64,000 bases of DNA from Pseudomonas sp. B21_DOA (GCA_030544685.1 CP086683.1:1612001-1676000), one strand, 5' to 3'; positions 16,805-30,216 are shown, numbered from the stretch's first letter. Numbers and translations: made by a program. Notes: a model not told the origin generated them from the letters alone.

Positions 16805-18079
16805 TCAGGCCATCGAACCGTAGCGCTTCATCGCTTCAATCGCCAAACCGCTACCAATGCTGCCAAAGATGTTGCCTTCGACATGCCGCGCGTTCGGCAG
16901 CATTGCCGAGACGCTGTTGCGCAGGGCCGGGATGCCGCTGGAACCGCCGGTGAAGAACACCGTGTCGACTTGATCGACTGCTACGCCAGCGTCATTCAAC
17001 AGCTGCGTAACGCTGCCGCGCACGCGCTCCAGCAAGGCTTCGATTGCCGATTCGAACAACGCGCGGCTCAGCTCGACGCTCAGCCCGGCTTCGATGCGGT
17101 CCAGCGGCACGTGGCGGCTGTCGGCGTGGGTCAGCTGGATCTTGGTTTCTTCGACTTCCATCGCCAGCCAGTGCCCGGCGCGCTGTTCGATCAGCTTGAA
17201 CAGGCGATCGATGCCGCCGGTGTCTTCGATGTCGTAGCGCATGCTGCCCAGCGCCAGCGTGGACTTCTGCGAGTACACCGAGTTGATCGTGTGCCAGGTC
17301 GCCAGGTTCATGTGGTGGCTGGTCGGCATGTATGCGCCGCTTTTCATGCGGCTGCCGTAGCCGAACAGCGGCATCAGGCCTTGCAGGCTCAGTTGCTTGT
17401 CGAAGTCGGTGCCGCCGATGTGCACACCGCCAGTGGCGAGGATGTCGTCGTGACGGTTATCGACACCGCGGCGCTCGGGCGACAGGCGCACCAGCGAGAA
17501 GTCGGAGGTACCACCGCCGATGTCGACGATCAGCACCAGCTCTTCTTTTTCGATGGTCGACTCGTAGTCGAACGCTGCCGCGATCGGCTCGTACTGGAAC
17601 GACACGTCCTTGAAACCGATTTTGCGCGCCACTTCGACCAGCGTGTCTTCGGCCTCCTGGTCGGCCAGTGGATCGTCATCGACGAAAAACACCGGACGGC
17701 CCAGCACCACTTGCTCGAATTCCCGACCGGCGGCGGCTTCGGCGCGGCTCTTGAGCTGGCCGATGAACAGCCCGAGCAGATCCTTGAACGGCATCGCCGT
17801 GCCGAGGACGCTGGTGTCGTGCTTGATCAGCTTGGAACCGAGCAGGCTTTTCAGCGAGCGCATCAGCCGGCCTTCGTAGCCTTCCAGATACTCGTGCAGG
17901 GCCAGGCGTCCGTAAACCGGGCGACGCTCCTCGATGTTGAAGAAGACCACCGACGGCAGGGTGATCTTGTCGTCTTCCAGCGCAATCATGGTGTCCATGC
18001 CGGGGCGCAGCCAGCCGACGGTGGAGTTGGACGTGCCGAAGTCGATGCCGCAGGCACGGGCTGGAGAGGCGTCTTTCAT
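16805..18079 (-). CDS. DnaK-like ATPase of the YegD type (no substrate-binding domain)
   Basis: A 424-residue Hsp70-superfamily ATPase. The phosphate 1 loop GIDFGTSNSTVG is at residues 11-22, phosphate 2 is IVDIGGGTSDFSL, and the adenosine motif is in FFTGGSSGIPALRN. The protein stops after the nucleotide-binding domain, so it lacks the peptide-binding domain of DnaK, as do YegD and the P. aeruginosa neighbour PA4873. Its role is not established. It lies back to back with the co-chaperone gene cbpA, 292 bases apart, which suggests a working link with a J-protein, though this is an inference. Confidence 0.87.
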   Translation of the reverse strand: MKDASPARACGIDFGTSNSTVGWLRPGMDTMIALEDDKITLPSVVFFNIEERRPVYGRLALHEYLEGYEGRLMRSLKSLLGSKLIKHDTSVLGTAMPFKDLLGLFIGQLKSRAEAAAGREFEQVVLGRPVFFVDDDPLADQEAEDTLVEVARKIGFKDVSFQYEPIAAAFDYESTIEKEELVLIVDIGGGTSDFSLVRLSPERRGVDNRHDDILATGGVHIGGTDFDKQLSLQGLMPLFGYGSRMKSGAYMPTSHHMNLATWHTINSVYSQKSTLALGSMRYDIEDTGGIDRLFKLIEQRAGHWLAMEVEETKIQLTHADSRHVPLDRIEAGLSVELSRALFESAIEALLERVRGSVTQLLNDAGVAVDQVDTVFFTGGSSGIPALRNSVSAMLPNARHVEGNIFGSIGSGLAIEAMKRYGSMA

Positions 18080-18371
18080 GTCTTTCGGATTCCGGTCAAA
18101 AAAACGGCCGCGCAGTGTATGTCAGTGCGCGGCAGATTCGAAGGCCGGTCATCCGCTATTTCGCCACAACACAGGTTGAAAAGCGTCGCTTTGCCCCAAA
18201 CTTGCTGGCATGGGCCGGCAGACACACCGGCGGTCGCAAGAACCGTCGTCCACTGCCGATAAACTTCTGCGGCGCCACCCGGTCACAACCTTGAGATCGG
18301 TCAACCCGGCACGCGCCAATCGGGCGCACGCTGGTCTCGGCGCGAAATCGATAACGGATGGTGATCCTTCA

Positions 18372-19315
18372 ATGGACTTCAAAGACTATTACAAGATACT
18401 CGGCGTGGAGCCGACAGCCGACGACAAGGCCATCAAGGCGGCCTATCGCAAGCTGGCGCGCAAATACCACCCCGATGTCAGCAAGGAAAAAGACGCCGAG
18501 GCCAAGTTCAAGGACGCCTCGGAAGCCTATGAAGCGCTGAAAAGTGCCGACAAGCGCGCCGAATACGACGAACTGCGCCGTTATGGCCAGCACGGTCAGC
18601 CATTCCAGGGGCCACCGGGCTGGCAGAGCCGTGGCGGTTTCGGTGGCGGCGGTGCCGACACCGGCGACTTCTCGGACTTCTTCAGTTCGATCTTCGGTAA
18701 TCGCGGCCCCGGTTTCGGTGGCGCCGAGAGCCGCCAATCACGCGGACGCCGAGGGCAAGACGTGGAAATGGAATTGCCGGTGTTCCTCGAAGAAACCCTG
18801 TCGAACGAATCGAAGAAAGTCACCTTCCAGGTGCCGCAATACAACGCGCACGGCCAGCACGTCAGCAACACCAGCAAGAGCCTGAACGTGAAGATTCCGG
18901 CCGGCGTCACCGACGGCGAGCGGATCCGCCTGAAAGGTCAGGGCGCACCGGGCATCGGTGGCGGGGCAAATGGCGACCTGTACCTGACCATCCGGTTTGC
19001 GCCGCATCCGAAATTCGATGTTGAAGGCGAAAACCTGATCATCACTTTGCCCTGGCTCCTTGGGAATTGGCATTGGGCACTGAAGTGGCCGTGCCGACCC
19101 TGACCGGCAAGATCAACCTCAAGGTGCCGGCCGGCAGCCAGAACGGCCAGCGCATGCGCGCCAAGGGCCATGGCCTGCTGAACAAGGCCGGCGAACGCGG
19201 GTATCTGTTCGTGCAGCTCAAGGCCGTGATGCCGAAAGCCTCCGACGACGAGGTCAAGGCGCTGTGGCAGGAGCTGGCGAAGAAAGCCGCATTCAACCCG
19301 CGAGAGAACTTCTGA
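18372..19315 (+). CDS. cbpA: Curved DNA-binding J-protein CbpA (frameshifted)
   Basis: A DnaJ-like co-chaperone and nucleoid-associated protein. The J-domain (residues 1-70) has the HPD triplet at 33-35, a Gly/Phe-rich linker follows (about 85-120), then two C-terminal substrate-binding domains without the zinc region. The frame breaks near 19050: one more C in the C-run restores [19 protein letters not shown] and a 314-residue protein of normal length. It is followed 23 bases later by cbpM, its specific inhibitor. Confidence 0.92.
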
Positions 19316-19338
19316 ACCCGACGACGGAGTAGCCCATC

Positions 19339-19642
19339 ATGAGCAGCCCCTGATCGTTCAACTGGACCTGGCAGAATTCTGTGAGGCGGCCGATTTGTCG
19401 GACGTCTACGTGATCGAAATCGTCGAGCACGGCATCCTCGAACCTCAGGGCGCGCAGCCCGGGAATGGCGTTTCACCGATTACGAATTGGCCTTGGCCAA
19501 GCGTGCGGCGAAGCTGCGCCGGGATCTGGAGCTGGAGTGGGAAGGCGTCGCCCTGGCGCTGGATCTGCTGGATGAGGTGCGCGAGTTGCGTGCTGAAAAC
19601 CGCATGTTGCGCCAGCGGTTGGGGCGGTTGGTGGTTGAGTAG
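19339..19642 (+). CDS. cbpM: CbpA modulator CbpM (two frameshifts)
   Basis: CbpM binds the J-domain of CbpA and blocks both its co-chaperone and DNA-binding activities. Two bases are missing: a C in the run at 19347-19350 (the frame otherwise stops after MSSP) and a G at 19461-19463. With both restored the protein is 101 residues, MSSPLIVQLDLAEFCEAADL... ending LRQRLGRLVVE, with the expected N-terminal MerR-like fold and a C-terminal coiled coil. Its position directly after cbpA is the normal operon arrangement. Two such breaks in 304 bases are strong evidence for local sequencing errors. Confidence 0.85.
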
Positions 19643-19675
19643 CTCAGGCTGATGTTTTCCGCTTGGCTGATCTGG

Positions 19676-19772
19676 CCTCATCGCTGGCAAGCCAGCTCCC
19701 ACAGGTTTTTGAGTTGGAACTTGGATGTCAGTTCTACGCAGAAACTGTGGGAGCTGGCTTGCCAGCGATGAA
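19676..19772. repeat. REPIN (GAGCTGGCTTGCCAGC type)
   Basis: CATCGCTGGCAAGCCAGCTC near 19679 and its inverse GAGCTGGCTTGCCAGCGATG near 19751 with about 50 bases between them. Confidence 0.9.
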
Positions 19773-19803
19773 CGATGACGCGGAGTTTCTGACTCATTAT
19801 TGA

Positions 19804-19827
19804 AAAGGCCCTGAAGGGCCTTTTTTG
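19804..19827. terminator. Bidirectional terminator between cbpM and ureC
   Basis: AAAAGGCCCTGAAGGGCCTTTTTT forms a tight 8-base stem with a four-base loop and T runs on both strands. It ends both the rightward cbpAM transcript and the leftward urt-ure operon, whose last stop codon is at 19831. Confidence 0.92.
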
Positions 19828-19830
19828 TGA

Positions 19831-21531
19831 TCAGAACAGAAAGTACCGCTGCGCCATCGGCAAGGTTTCCGCAGGCTCGCACCACAACAACACGCCGTCA
19901 GCCTTGACCTGATAGGTCTGCGGATCGACATCGATGTCCGGCAGATAGTCGTTGTGGATCAGGTCGGTTTTCTGCACCTCTCGACATCCCTTCACCACGC
20001 CGATTTTCTTCTTCAACCCCAACGCTTGCGGCAATCCCGCTTCGTGCGCCGCCTGGCTGATAAAGGTCAGGCTGGTGGCGTGCAGCGAGCCACCGTAGCT
20101 GGCGAACATCGGGCGGTAATGTACCGGTTGCGGCGTGGGAATCGAGGCGTTGGCATCGCCCATCAGGCTGGCGGCAATCGCACCGCCCTTGAGGATCAGC
20201 GTCGGTTTCACGCCGAAAAACGCCGGGCGCCACAGCACCAGATCGGCCCACTTGCCGACTTCGATCGAGCCGACTTCATGGCTGATGCCATGGGTAATCG
20301 CCGGGTTGATGGTGTACTTGGCGATGTAACGCTTGGCGCGGAAGTTGTCGTTGCCCTCGCCGTCCTGCGGCAGTGGGCCGCGTTGTTTTTTCATCTTGTC
20401 GGCGGTCTGCCAGGTGCGCGTGATGACTTCGCCGACGCGGCCCATGGCCTGACTGTCGGAGCTGATCATCGAGAACGCGCCGAGGTCGTGGAGGATGTCT
20501 TCGGCGGCGATCGTTTCGCGGCGGATACGGCTTTCGGCGAAGGCGACGTCTTCGGCAATGCTCGGGTCGAGGTGGTGGCAGACCATCAGCATGTCGAGGT
20601 GTTCGTCGATGGTGTTACGAGTGAACGGCCGCGTCGGGTTGGTCGAACTCGGCAGCACGTTGGGGAAGCCGCAGGCCTTGATGATGTCCGGCGCGTGGCC
20701 GCCACCGGCACCTTCGGTGTGATAAGTGTGGATGGTGCGCCCCTTGAATGCGCCGAGGGTGGTTTCGACGAAACCGGATTCGTTGAGGGTGTCGGTGTGG
20801 ATCGCCACCTGCACGTCGTACTGGTCGGCGACGTTGAGGCAGTTGTCGATGCTCGCCGGGGTGGTGCCCCAGTCCTCGTGCAGTTTGAGGCCGATGGCGC
20901 CGGCCTTGACCTGTTCGATCAACGGTTCCGGCAGGCTGGCATTGCCTTTGCCGGTGAGGCCGATGTTCATCGGGAAGGCATCGGCGGCCTGGAGCATGCG
21001 CGCCAGATGCCACGGGCCGGAGGTGCAGGTGGTGGCGTTGGTGCCGGTAGCGGGACCGGTGCCGCCGCCGATCATGGTGGTGACGCCGCTCATCAACGCT
21101 TCTTCGATCTGCTGCGGGCAGATGAAGTGGATATGCGTGTCGATGCCGCCAGCGGTGAGGATCATGCCTTCACCGGCAATCACTTCGGTGCCGGCGCCGA
21201 TGGCGATGGTCACGTTGGGCTGCACGTCAGGGTTGCCGGCCTTGCCGATCGCGGCGATGCGCCCGTCCTTGAGGCCGACGTCGGCCTTGACGATGCCCCA
21301 GTGGTCGATGATCAGCGCGTTGGTGATCAGCGTGTCGACCACTTCGGCGGCGAGCAACTGACTCTGGCCCTGGCCGTCGCGGATGACTTTGCCGCCACCG
21401 AACTTCACTTCCTCGCCGTAGGTGGTGAAGTCCTTTTCGACTTCGATCCACAGCTCGGTATCGGCCAGGCGCACCTTGTCGCCGACGGTGGGGCCGAACA
21501 TGTCGGCGTAGGCGCTTCTAGAAATCTTCAT
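19831..21531 (-). CDS. ureC: Urease alpha subunit UreC
   Basis: The catalytic subunit of urease, which hydrolyses urea to ammonia and carbamate in the cytoplasm. It has 566 residues, the standard length, starting at [15 protein letters not shown]. All active-site residues are present: His133 and His135 (HIHF), the carbamylated Lys216 (GLKLHEDWG), His245, His271, the flap Cys318-His319 (VCHHLD) and Asp359 (SSDSQAMGR). An in-frame start 11 codons upstream overlaps the repeat and is rejected. It is the last gene of the leftward operon, separated from ureB by a long hairpin repeat. Confidence 0.97.
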   Translation of the reverse strand: MKISRSAYADMFGPTVGDKVRLADTELWIEVEKDFTTYGEEVKFGGGKVIRDGQGQSQLLAAEVVDTLITNALIIDHWGIVKADVGLKDGRIAAIGKAGNPDVQPNVTIAIGAGTEVIAGEGMILTAGGIDTHIHFICPQQIEEALMSGVTTMIGGGTGPATGTNATTCTSGPWHLARMLQAADAFPMNIGLTGKGNASLPEPLIEQVKAGAIGLKLHEDWGTTPASIDNCLNVADQYDVQVAIHTDTLNESGFVETTLGAFKGRTIHTYHTEGAGGGHAPDIIKACGFPNVLPSSTNPTRPFTRNTIDEHLDMLMVCHHLDPSIAEDVAFAESRIRRETIAAEDILHDLGAFSMISSDSQAMGRVGEVITRTWQTADKMKKQRGPLPQDGEGNDNFRAKRYIAKYTINPAITHGISHEVGSIEVGKWADLVLWRPAFFGVKPTLILKGGAIAASLMGDANASIPTPQPVHYRPMFASYGGSLHATSLTFISQAAHEAGLPQALGLKKKIGVVKGCREVQKTDLIHNDYLPDIDVDPQTYQVKADGVLLWCEPAETLPMAQRYFLF

Positions 21532-21552
21532 GTGCTTGCCTTGGGATTCAAT

Positions 21553-21660
21553 GATCGTTCCCACGCTCTGCGTGAGAACGCCGCCATGGACGCTCTGCGT
21601 CCGCCTTTTGTGACGCGGAGCGTCACGGGATGCATTCCCACGCGGAGCGTAGGAACGATC
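21553..21660. repeat. Long hairpin repeat (GATCGTTCCCACGCTCTGCG type) inside the urease operon
   Basis: Outer arms GATCGTTCCCACGCTCTGCG and GCGGAGCGTAGGAACGATC, inner arms GACGCTCTGCGTCC and GACGCGGAGCGTCA. It fills nearly the whole gap between ureB and ureC. Confidence 0.9.
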
Positions 21661-21662
21661 CG

Positions 21663-23355
<1,693 letters not shown>

Positions 23356-23407
23356 GGTTCGGGTTCCATCAGGGCAGATTGAAAAATTGTCTGATTGCGC
23401 ACATCCC

Positions 23408-23499
23408 CTGTGGGAGCGAGCCTGCTCGCGAATACGGTTTCATATTCAGCGTATGGGGTGGCTGACATGACGCTTTCGCGAGCAGGCTCGCTCCCACAG
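23408..23499. repeat. REPIN (GAGCGAGCCTGCTCGC type) between ureD and ureA
   Basis: TGTGGGAGCGAGCCTGCTCG near 23410 and CGCGAGCAGGCTCGCTCCCA ending near 23498, with about 50 bases between them. Confidence 0.9.
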
Positions 23500-23511
23500 T
23501 TGGATTGCATT

Positions 23512-24351
23512 TCAGGTGTTCCAGATTCGCGGTGGCTGGGCTTCGCGGCCCAGCAGCACAGGTCTTAGCAGTCGCCATAACTCAATCAGCCACGCACGCG
23601 CGAGCAACGCTTCACCGGCCAGACACCGCGCCACCAGCAAACCCGGCAACTGGGTCAAATCACCACGCACTTCGTGCCCCAGCGAGCGGCAACGCTCCAG
23701 CAACCCGGCCTCAATCTCACCGGTCACCAGCAGCGTCGCAAACACCGGATTGCCATCCAGGCCGATTGGCGAGTCGAGCAACCCGTCGTTGCCGACAATG
23801 CGCTGCCGTTCGTGCCAGAGCAACCGACCATCGCGGCGGATGTCCAGGTGCGCCTGAAAATGCCCGAGGTCGAAACGCTCGCCGCTGGCCGGACGACCGA
23901 GCGCGACCACGTCCCAATAAAACAGCCGTGCGTCACCTTCAAGGTCGATGGTCGTGGTCAACTCAGCCTGCGCGGCGCTGTAGACGATGGTTTCCTGCGG
24001 CAGCCATTCCAGTGTCGCGCCGGCGGCCACGCGCAGATCGAGTTGTTGATAAGCCGGCCCACCGGCGCGATACCACTTCGCCGCGCCAGGGCTGGTGATT
24101 TGCGCCCAGGCGTTGGTTTCGACGCGAGCGCTGATATCCAGACGATCACCACCGGCAATTCCGCCCGGTGGATGGACGATGATGTGCTGGCAGACCTCGG
24201 GGCCTTCGGCGTACAGATGCTTTTGCACGCGCAGCGGGCCGAGGTGGCGGCGCATGACCGGGCGCGTGCAATCGCCGAAACGCGCGTAGGCCAGTTCCAG
24301 CTTGGCGTGCCAGCTCGGGGTAAACAGGGCAGGTGCAACAATCGAATTCAT
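23512..24351 (-). CDS. ureD: Urease accessory protein UreD
   Basis: A 279-residue accessory protein that binds apo-urease and, with UreF and UreG, forms the nickel-loading complex. Typical features: the N-terminal [17 protein letters not shown], the conserved [14 protein letters not shown] segment near residue 60 and GAAKWYRA near 90. It follows urtE by 44 bases, so urea uptake and urease genes appear to share one transcript. Confidence 0.95.
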   Translation of the reverse strand: MNSIVAPALFTPSWHAKLELAYARFGDCTRPVMRRHLGPLRVQKHLYAEGPEVCQHIIVHPPGGIAGGDRLDISARVETNAWAQITSPGAAKWYRAGGPAYQQLDLRVAAGATLEWLPQETIVYSAAQAELTTTIDLEGDARLFYWDVVALGRPASGERFDLGHFQAHLDIRRDGRLLWHERQRIVGNDGLLDSPIGLDGNPVFATLLVTGEIEAGLLERCRSLGHEVRGDLTQLPGLLVARCLAGEALLARAWLIELWRLLRPVLLGREAQPPRIWNT

Positions 24352-24395
24352 GGTTTTGTGATTATCGTTAGGAAGCTACAGATTAGACCGCCGCG

Positions 24396-25094
24396 TTAGA
24401 TCGTGACCAGCCCGCGTACACCTTCGGCCTCCATATGTTCACCGCGACCCTGCTGGACGATCTCGCCCCGCGACATCACCAGGTATTGATCGGCCAGTTC
24501 GGCGGCAAAGTCGTAGAACTGCTCGACCAGCAGAATCGCCATGTCACCGCGCGCCGCGAGCTGCTTGATCACCGCGCCGATTTCCTTGATCACCGAGGGT
24601 TGAATGCCTTCGGTCGGCTCATCGAGAATCAGCAGGCGTGGTCGGCTGGCCAATGCACGACCGATCGCCAACTGCTGTTGCTGACCGCCGGACAGATCGC
24701 CGCCACGGCGCTGCTTCATTTGTAGCAGCACCGGGAACAGTTCGTAGATGAAACCTGGAACTTCCTTGGCTTCTGAGCCTGGAAACCGCGACAGGCCCAT
24801 CAGCAGATTTTCTTCTACCGTCAGGCGCCCGAAGATCTCACGACCCTGCGGCACGTAGGCGATACCGGCCTGCACACGCTGATGCGGTTTGAACGTGGTG
24901 ATCGGTTTGCCTTCCCAGTTCACCGCGCCTTCCTTGGCCGGCAGCAGGCCCATCAGGCATTTGAGCAGGGTGGTCTTGCCCACGCCGTTACGGCCGAGCA
25001 GGCAGGTCACTTCGCCGACCTTCACGTCAAAGCTCAGGCCACGCAGGATGTGGCTACCGCCGTAGTACTGATGCAGCTTGTCGACTTGCAGCAT
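24396..25094 (-). CDS. urtE: Urea ABC transporter ATPase UrtE
   Basis: A 232-residue ATPase of the LivF class, one of the two cytoplasmic ATPases of the urea importer. Walker A is GRNGVGKTT (about residues 34-42), the signature LSGGQQQQLAIGRAL, Walker B LLILDEP. The start MLQVDKLHQYYGG at 25094 is chosen over an upstream in-frame start that falls inside a hairpin repeat. It is followed by ureD. Confidence 0.95.
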   Translation of the reverse strand: MLQVDKLHQYYGGSHILRGLSFDVKVGEVTCLLGRNGVGKTTLLKCLMGLLPAKEGAVNWEGKPITTFKPHQRVQAGIAYVPQGREIFGRLTVEENLLMGLSRFPGSEAKEVPGFIYELFPVLLQMKQRRGGDLSGGQQQQLAIGRALASRPRLLILDEPTEGIQPSVIKEIGAVIKQLAARGDMAILLVEQFYDFAAELADQYLVMSRGEIVQQGRGEHMEAEGVRGLVTI

Positions 25095-25112
25095 GTCCAA
25101 ATTCTCCCCGGT

Positions 25113-25221
25113 GATCGTTCCCACGCTCTGCGTGGGAACGCATCCCGTGACGCTCCGCGTCACATAACGGCGGACGCAGAGCGTCCATGGCGGCATTCCC
25201 ACGCAGAGCGTGGGAACGATC
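25113..25221. repeat. Long hairpin repeat (GATCGTTCCCACGCTCTGCG type) between urtD and urtE
   Basis: GATCGTTCCCACGCTCTGCG and its inverse close a 109-base element with inner GTGACGCTCCGCGTCAC and GGACGCAGAGCGTCC hairpins. It fills the gap between urtD and urtE. Confidence 0.92.
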
Positions 25222-25228
25222 TAGGTCT

Positions 25229-26094
<866 letters not shown>

Positions 26095-26098
<4 letters not shown>

Positions 26099-27174
26099 TG
26101 TTCACCTCGTTTCTTCAGCAGGCCGATCACGCCCTTGGGCAAGTACAACGTCACGACGATGAACAGCGCGCCGAGGAAGAACAGCCAGTATTCCGGGAAG
26201 GCCACGGTGAACCAGCTCTTCATGCCGTTGACCACGCCGGCGCCGAGCAACGGCCCGATCAGCGTGCCGCGCCCGCCGAGGGCGACCCACACCGCCGCTT
26301 CGATCGAGTTGGTCGGCGACATTTCGCTGGGGTTGATGATGCCGACCTGCGGCACGTACAACGCGCCGGCCAGTCCACACAACACCGCACTCAGCACCCA
26401 GACGAACAGCTTGAAACCACGCGGGTCGTAGCCGCAGAACATCAAACGGTTTTCCGCATCGCGCAACGCCGTCAGCACCCGGCCGAACTTGCTCTGCGCC
26501 AGGCGCCAGCCGATGAACAGGCTCGCCACCAGCAACAACACCGTGGCCAGAAACAGCACCGCGCGGGTGCCCGGTTCGGTGATGCCGAAACCGAGAATCG
26601 TGCGGAAATTGGTGAAACCGTTGTTGCCGCCAAACCCGGTCTCGTTGCGGAAAAACAGGAGCATGCCGGCGAAGGTCAGGGCCTGGGTCATGATCGAGAA
26701 ATACACGCCCTTGATCCGCGAACGGAAGGCGAAAAAGCCGAACACCAGCGCCAGCAGAACCCGGCGCCAGCACCACCAGACACATGGCCCAGAGGAAGCT
26801 GCTGGTGCCGCTCCAGTACCACGGCAATTCGCTCCACGACAGGAAGGTCATGAACGCCGGCAGACCATCGCCGGCTGCCTGACGCATCAGGTACATGCCC
26901 ATCGCATAACCGCCGAGGGCGAAGAACAGACCGTGGCCCAGCGACAGCAGGCCGGCGTAACCCCAGACTAGATCCAGCGCCAGGGCGACGATGGCGTAGC
27001 AGAGGATTTTGCCGACCAGGGTCAGCGTGTAGGCCGAGACGTGCAGGGCATTGTCTGGCGACAACAACGAGAGCAGCGGCAGAACGATCAGCAGCGCGAG
27101 GATCACCCCGCCGACCGCGAGCGTGGCTTTCGGCCCGGCCTTTGTGTGGCCGTGACTAATAGAGGCTGGTTCAT
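26095..27174 (-). CDS. urtC: Urea ABC transporter permease UrtC (two frameshifts)
   Basis: A LivM-type inner-membrane permease of the urea importer, with about ten helices. Translation starts at ATG 27174, overlapping the urtB stop. The frame breaks twice. Near 27131-27135 one C is missing on the coding strand; restoring it gives ..GPKATLAVGGVILALL. Near 26758 there is one extra base (or two missing); removing it gives VVLAPGLLALVFGFFAFRS. With both fixed the protein is 359 residues and ends LPKGVIGLLKKRGEQ. Both neighbours are intact, so errors in the sequence are the likely cause. Confidence 0.9.
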
Positions 27175-28676
27175 CAGTCGATCACCCGTCCTTTCAGTGC
27201 GAAGAGGCCTTGCGGACGTTTCTGAATGAACAGAATGATCAGCGCGAGGATGAGGATCTTGCCGAGCACCGCACCGATCTGCGGTTCGAGAATCTTGTTG
27301 GCGATGCCCAGGCCGAACGCGGCTAGCACGCTACCGGCCAGTTGGCCGACGCCGCCGAGCACCACCACCAGGAACGAGTCGATGATGTAGCTCTGGCCAA
27401 GGTCGGGGCCGACGTTGCCGATCTGGCTCAGCGCCACGCCGCCCAAGCCGGCGATGCCCGAGCCGAGGCCGAAGGCGAGCATGTCGACGCGCCCGTTGGG
27501 CACGCCGCAGCAGGCGGCCATGTTGCGGTTCTGGGTGACGGCGCGCACGTTGAGACCGAGGCGGGTCTTGTTCAGCAGCAGCCAGGTCAGCACCACCACG
27601 AACAATGCGAAAGCGATGATGACGATGCGGTTGTACGGCAGCACCAGATTGGGCAGCACTTGGATGCCGCCGGACAGCCACGCCGGGTTGGCGACTTCAA
27701 CGTTCTGGGCGCCGAACACCAGCCGCACCAGTTGAATCAGCATCAGGCTGATGCCCCAGGTCGCGAGCAGGGTTTCCAGCGGCCGGCCATAGAGATGGCG
27801 GATGACCGTGCGCTCCAGCGCCATGCCGATGGCGGCCGTGACGAAAAACGCCACCGGCAGCGCGATCAGCGGATAGAACTCGATGGCCTGCGGCGCGTAG
27901 CGCTGGAACATCAGCTGCACCACGTAGGTCGAGTAGGCGCCGAGCATCAGCATCTCGCCGTGGGCCATGTTGATCACCCCGAGCAGGCCGAAGGTGATCG
28001 CCAGACCGAGGGCGGCGAGCAGCAGAATCGAGCCCAGCGACATGCCGCTGAAGGCCTGGCCGAGCACTTCGCCGATCAGCAATTTGCGCTTGACCTGCGC
28101 GAGGCTGGTTTCAGCGGCGGTGCGCACGCCGGCATCGCTTTCCACGCCCGGTTCGAGCAGACCTTCAAGGCGCGTGCGTGCCAGCGGGTCGCCGGTTTCA
28201 CCGAGCAACCGCACCGCTGCAAGGCGCACCGCCGGGTCGCTGTCGACCAGTTGCAGATTGGCCAGCGCCAGGCTCAGGGCGGCATGCACGCTTTCATCTT
28301 TTTCCCCAGCGAGTTGCCGGTCGAGGAATTTCAGCTGCGCGGGTTTCGCGCTTTTCTGCAATTGCTGCGCGGCGCTCAGGCGGATTTTCGCGTCGGCGGC
28401 GAGCAATTGATGGCTGGCCATCGCGGTGTCGATCAGACCCCGCAGGCGATTGTTCAGGCGCAGGGTTTTCGCTTGGCCGTCGATCGTCAGCTCGCCTTGT
28501 TGCAGGGCGTTGAGCAATTCGATACGCGCCGGATCGGGCTGCGCGGCCCAGGTTTCCAGGAGTTTGGCCTGTTGCATGGGATTGGCCGCGACGAAGTCTT
28601 CGGCATCGCCGGCGTGGGCGAGCATCGGCAGCAACAGTGCGATGGCACAGATAAAGCGGTAGAGAGCAGTGGGCAT
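27174..28676 (-). CDS. urtB: Urea ABC transporter permease UrtB
   Basis: A 500-residue LivH-type permease. It has a signal peptide (ALLLPMLAHA), then a periplasmic helical-repeat domain (about residues 25-205, with IRLSAAQQLQ and VRLAAVRLLGETGDP HEAT-like units), then eight or more membrane helices from about 215 on, including VINMAHGEMLMLGAYSTYVV. The N-terminal domain is normal for UrtB and not a fusion artefact. A long hairpin repeat separates it from urtA. Confidence 0.95.
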   Translation of the reverse strand: MPTALYRFICAIALLLPMLAHAGDAEDFVAANPMQQAKLLETWAAQPDPARIELLNALQQGELTIDGQAKTLRLNNRLRGLIDTAMASHQLLAADAKIRLSAAQQLQKSAKPAQLKFLDRQLAGEKDESVHAALSLALANLQLVDSDPAVRLAAVRLLGETGDPLARTRLEGLLEPGVESDAGVRTAAETSLAQVKRKLLIGEVLGQAFSGMSLGSILLLAALGLAITFGLLGVINMAHGEMLMLGAYSTYVVQLMFQRYAPQAIEFYPLIALPVAFFVTAAIGMALERTVIRHLYGRPLETLLATWGISLMLIQLVRLVFGAQNVEVANPAWLSGGIQVLPNLVLPYNRIVIIAFALFVVVLTWLLLNKTRLGLNVRAVTQNRNMAACCGVPNGRVDMLAFGLGSGIAGLGGVALSQIGNVGPDLGQSYIIDSFLVVVLGGVGQLAGSVLAAFGLGIANKILEPQIGAVLGKILILALIILFIQKRPQGLFALKGRVID

Positions 28677-28695
28677 AGGTTTTGCCTTGCGTATT

Positions 28696-28801
28696 GATCG
28701 TTCCCACGCTCCGCGTGGGGATGCAGCCAGGACGCTCCGCGTCCCTGAAGTGGACGCGGAGCGTCCGTTGGGGCATTCCCACGCAGAGCGTGGGAACGAT
28801 C
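28696..28801. repeat. Long hairpin repeat (GATCGTTCCCACGCTCTGCG type) between urtA and urtB
   Basis: GATCGTTCCCACGCTCCGCG and the inverse arm ending GTGGGAACGATC enclose GGACGCTCCGCGTCC-type inner arms. It lies just after the urtA stop. Confidence 0.92.
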
Positions 28802-28817
28802 AGGTTGAGCGGAGGAC

Positions 28818-30082
28818 TCAGTTGCTCTTCACCGCATAATCCGGCTTCTTGTCGTTGCCCTGAATGAACGGGCTCCACGGTTGCGCACGGATCGGGCCTT
28901 CGGTCTGCCATACGACGTTGAACTGACCGTCGCTCTGGATTTCGCCGATCATCACGGGCTTGTGCAGGTGGTGATTGGTCTTGTCCATGGTCAACGTGTA
29001 ACCGGACGGCGCAGCGAAGGTCTGCCCGGCCAGTGCTTCACGAACTTTGTCGACGTCAGTGGATTTGGCTTTCTCGACCGCCTGCGCCCACATGTGGATG
29101 CCGACGTAGGTGGCTTCCATCGGGTCGTTGGTCACGGCTTTATCGGCGCCCGGCAGATTGTGTTTCTTCGCGTAGGCTTTCCAGTCCGCGACGAATTTCT
29201 TGTTCGCAGGATTCTCCACCGACTCGAAGTAGTTCCACGCCGCGAGGTTGCCCACCAGCGGTTTGGTGTCGATGCCGCGCAGTTCTTCTTCGCCGACCGA
29301 GAACGCCACCACCGGTACGTCGGTAGCCTTCAGGCCCTGGTTGGCCAGCTCTTTGTAGAACGGCACGTTGGAGTCGCCGTTGACGGTGGAAATGACGGCA
29401 GTCTTGCCGCCGGCGGAGAATTTTTGATGTTGGCAACGATGGTCTGGTAATCGCTGTGACCGAACGGCGTGTAGACCTCTTCGATGTCCTTGTCGGCCAC
29501 GCCTTTGGAATGCAGGAACGCGCGCAGGATCTTGTTGGTGGTGCGCGGGTAGACGTAGTCGGTGCCGAGCAGGAAGTAGCGCTTGGCGCTGCCGCCTTCT
29601 TCGCTCATCAGGTATTCAACGGCGGGGATCGCTTGCTGGTTCGGCGCGGCGCCGGTGTAGAAGACGTTCGGCGACATCTCTTCGCCTTCGTACTGCACCG
29701 GGTAGAACAGCAGACCGTTGAGCTCTTCGAACACCGGCAATACCGATTTACGCGAAACCGAGGTCCAGCAGCCGAACACCACCGCGACCTTGTCCTGGGT
29801 CAGCAGCTGTCGGCCCTTTTCGGCGAACAGCGGCCAGTTGGAAGCGGGATCGACCACCACCGGCTCGAGCATCTTGCCGTTGACGCCGCCCTTGGCGTTG
29901 ATCTCGTCGATGGTCATCAGCGCCATGTCCTTGAGCGACGTTTCGGAGATCGCCATGGTCCCGGACAACGAATGCAGAATCCCGACCTTGATGGTCTCGG
30001 CGGCCTGGACAGTCCAGGTCATGCCCATCGCGGCAATGGATGCCGTGAGTGTGAAAGCCTTGATCAAACTGCGACGCTTCAT
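28818..30082 (-). CDS. urtA: Urea ABC transporter substrate-binding protein UrtA (frameshifted)
   Basis: The periplasmic urea receptor. The N-terminus [20 protein letters not shown] has a twin-Arg-like start and a hydrophobic stretch ending WTVQAAE. Type I binding-protein features follow: [17 protein letters not shown] and [17 protein letters not shown]. The frame is lost at the T-run 29421-29425 (plus strand); one more A on the coding strand restores [20 protein letters not shown] and a 421-residue protein, the usual length. It is the first gene of the urt-ure operon, with sigma-54-like and NtrC-like sites upstream. Confidence 0.93.
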
Positions 30083-30145
30083 TGTGCGATCTCCATGAAC
30101 ATTCGATTTTTTCTGGTTGGCAGATGCGAACGACTGAAAGTGTGT

Positions 30146-30163
30146 TTTGCAAAGGCTGTGCCC
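30146..30163 (-). promoter_or_regulatory. Sigma-54-like promoter for the urt-ure operon
   Basis: On the minus strand GGGCACAGCCTTTGCA matches TGGCACG-N4-TTGCA with two changes. The essential GG and GC are ten bases apart. Transcription would start near 30137, leaving a leader of about 55 bases before urtA. Confidence 0.6.
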
Positions 30164-30216
30164 GGTCGCGTTCAGGCAAGAAAATGTCGTGCCAGAGCGC
30201 TTGCGCGCTGAGGGCG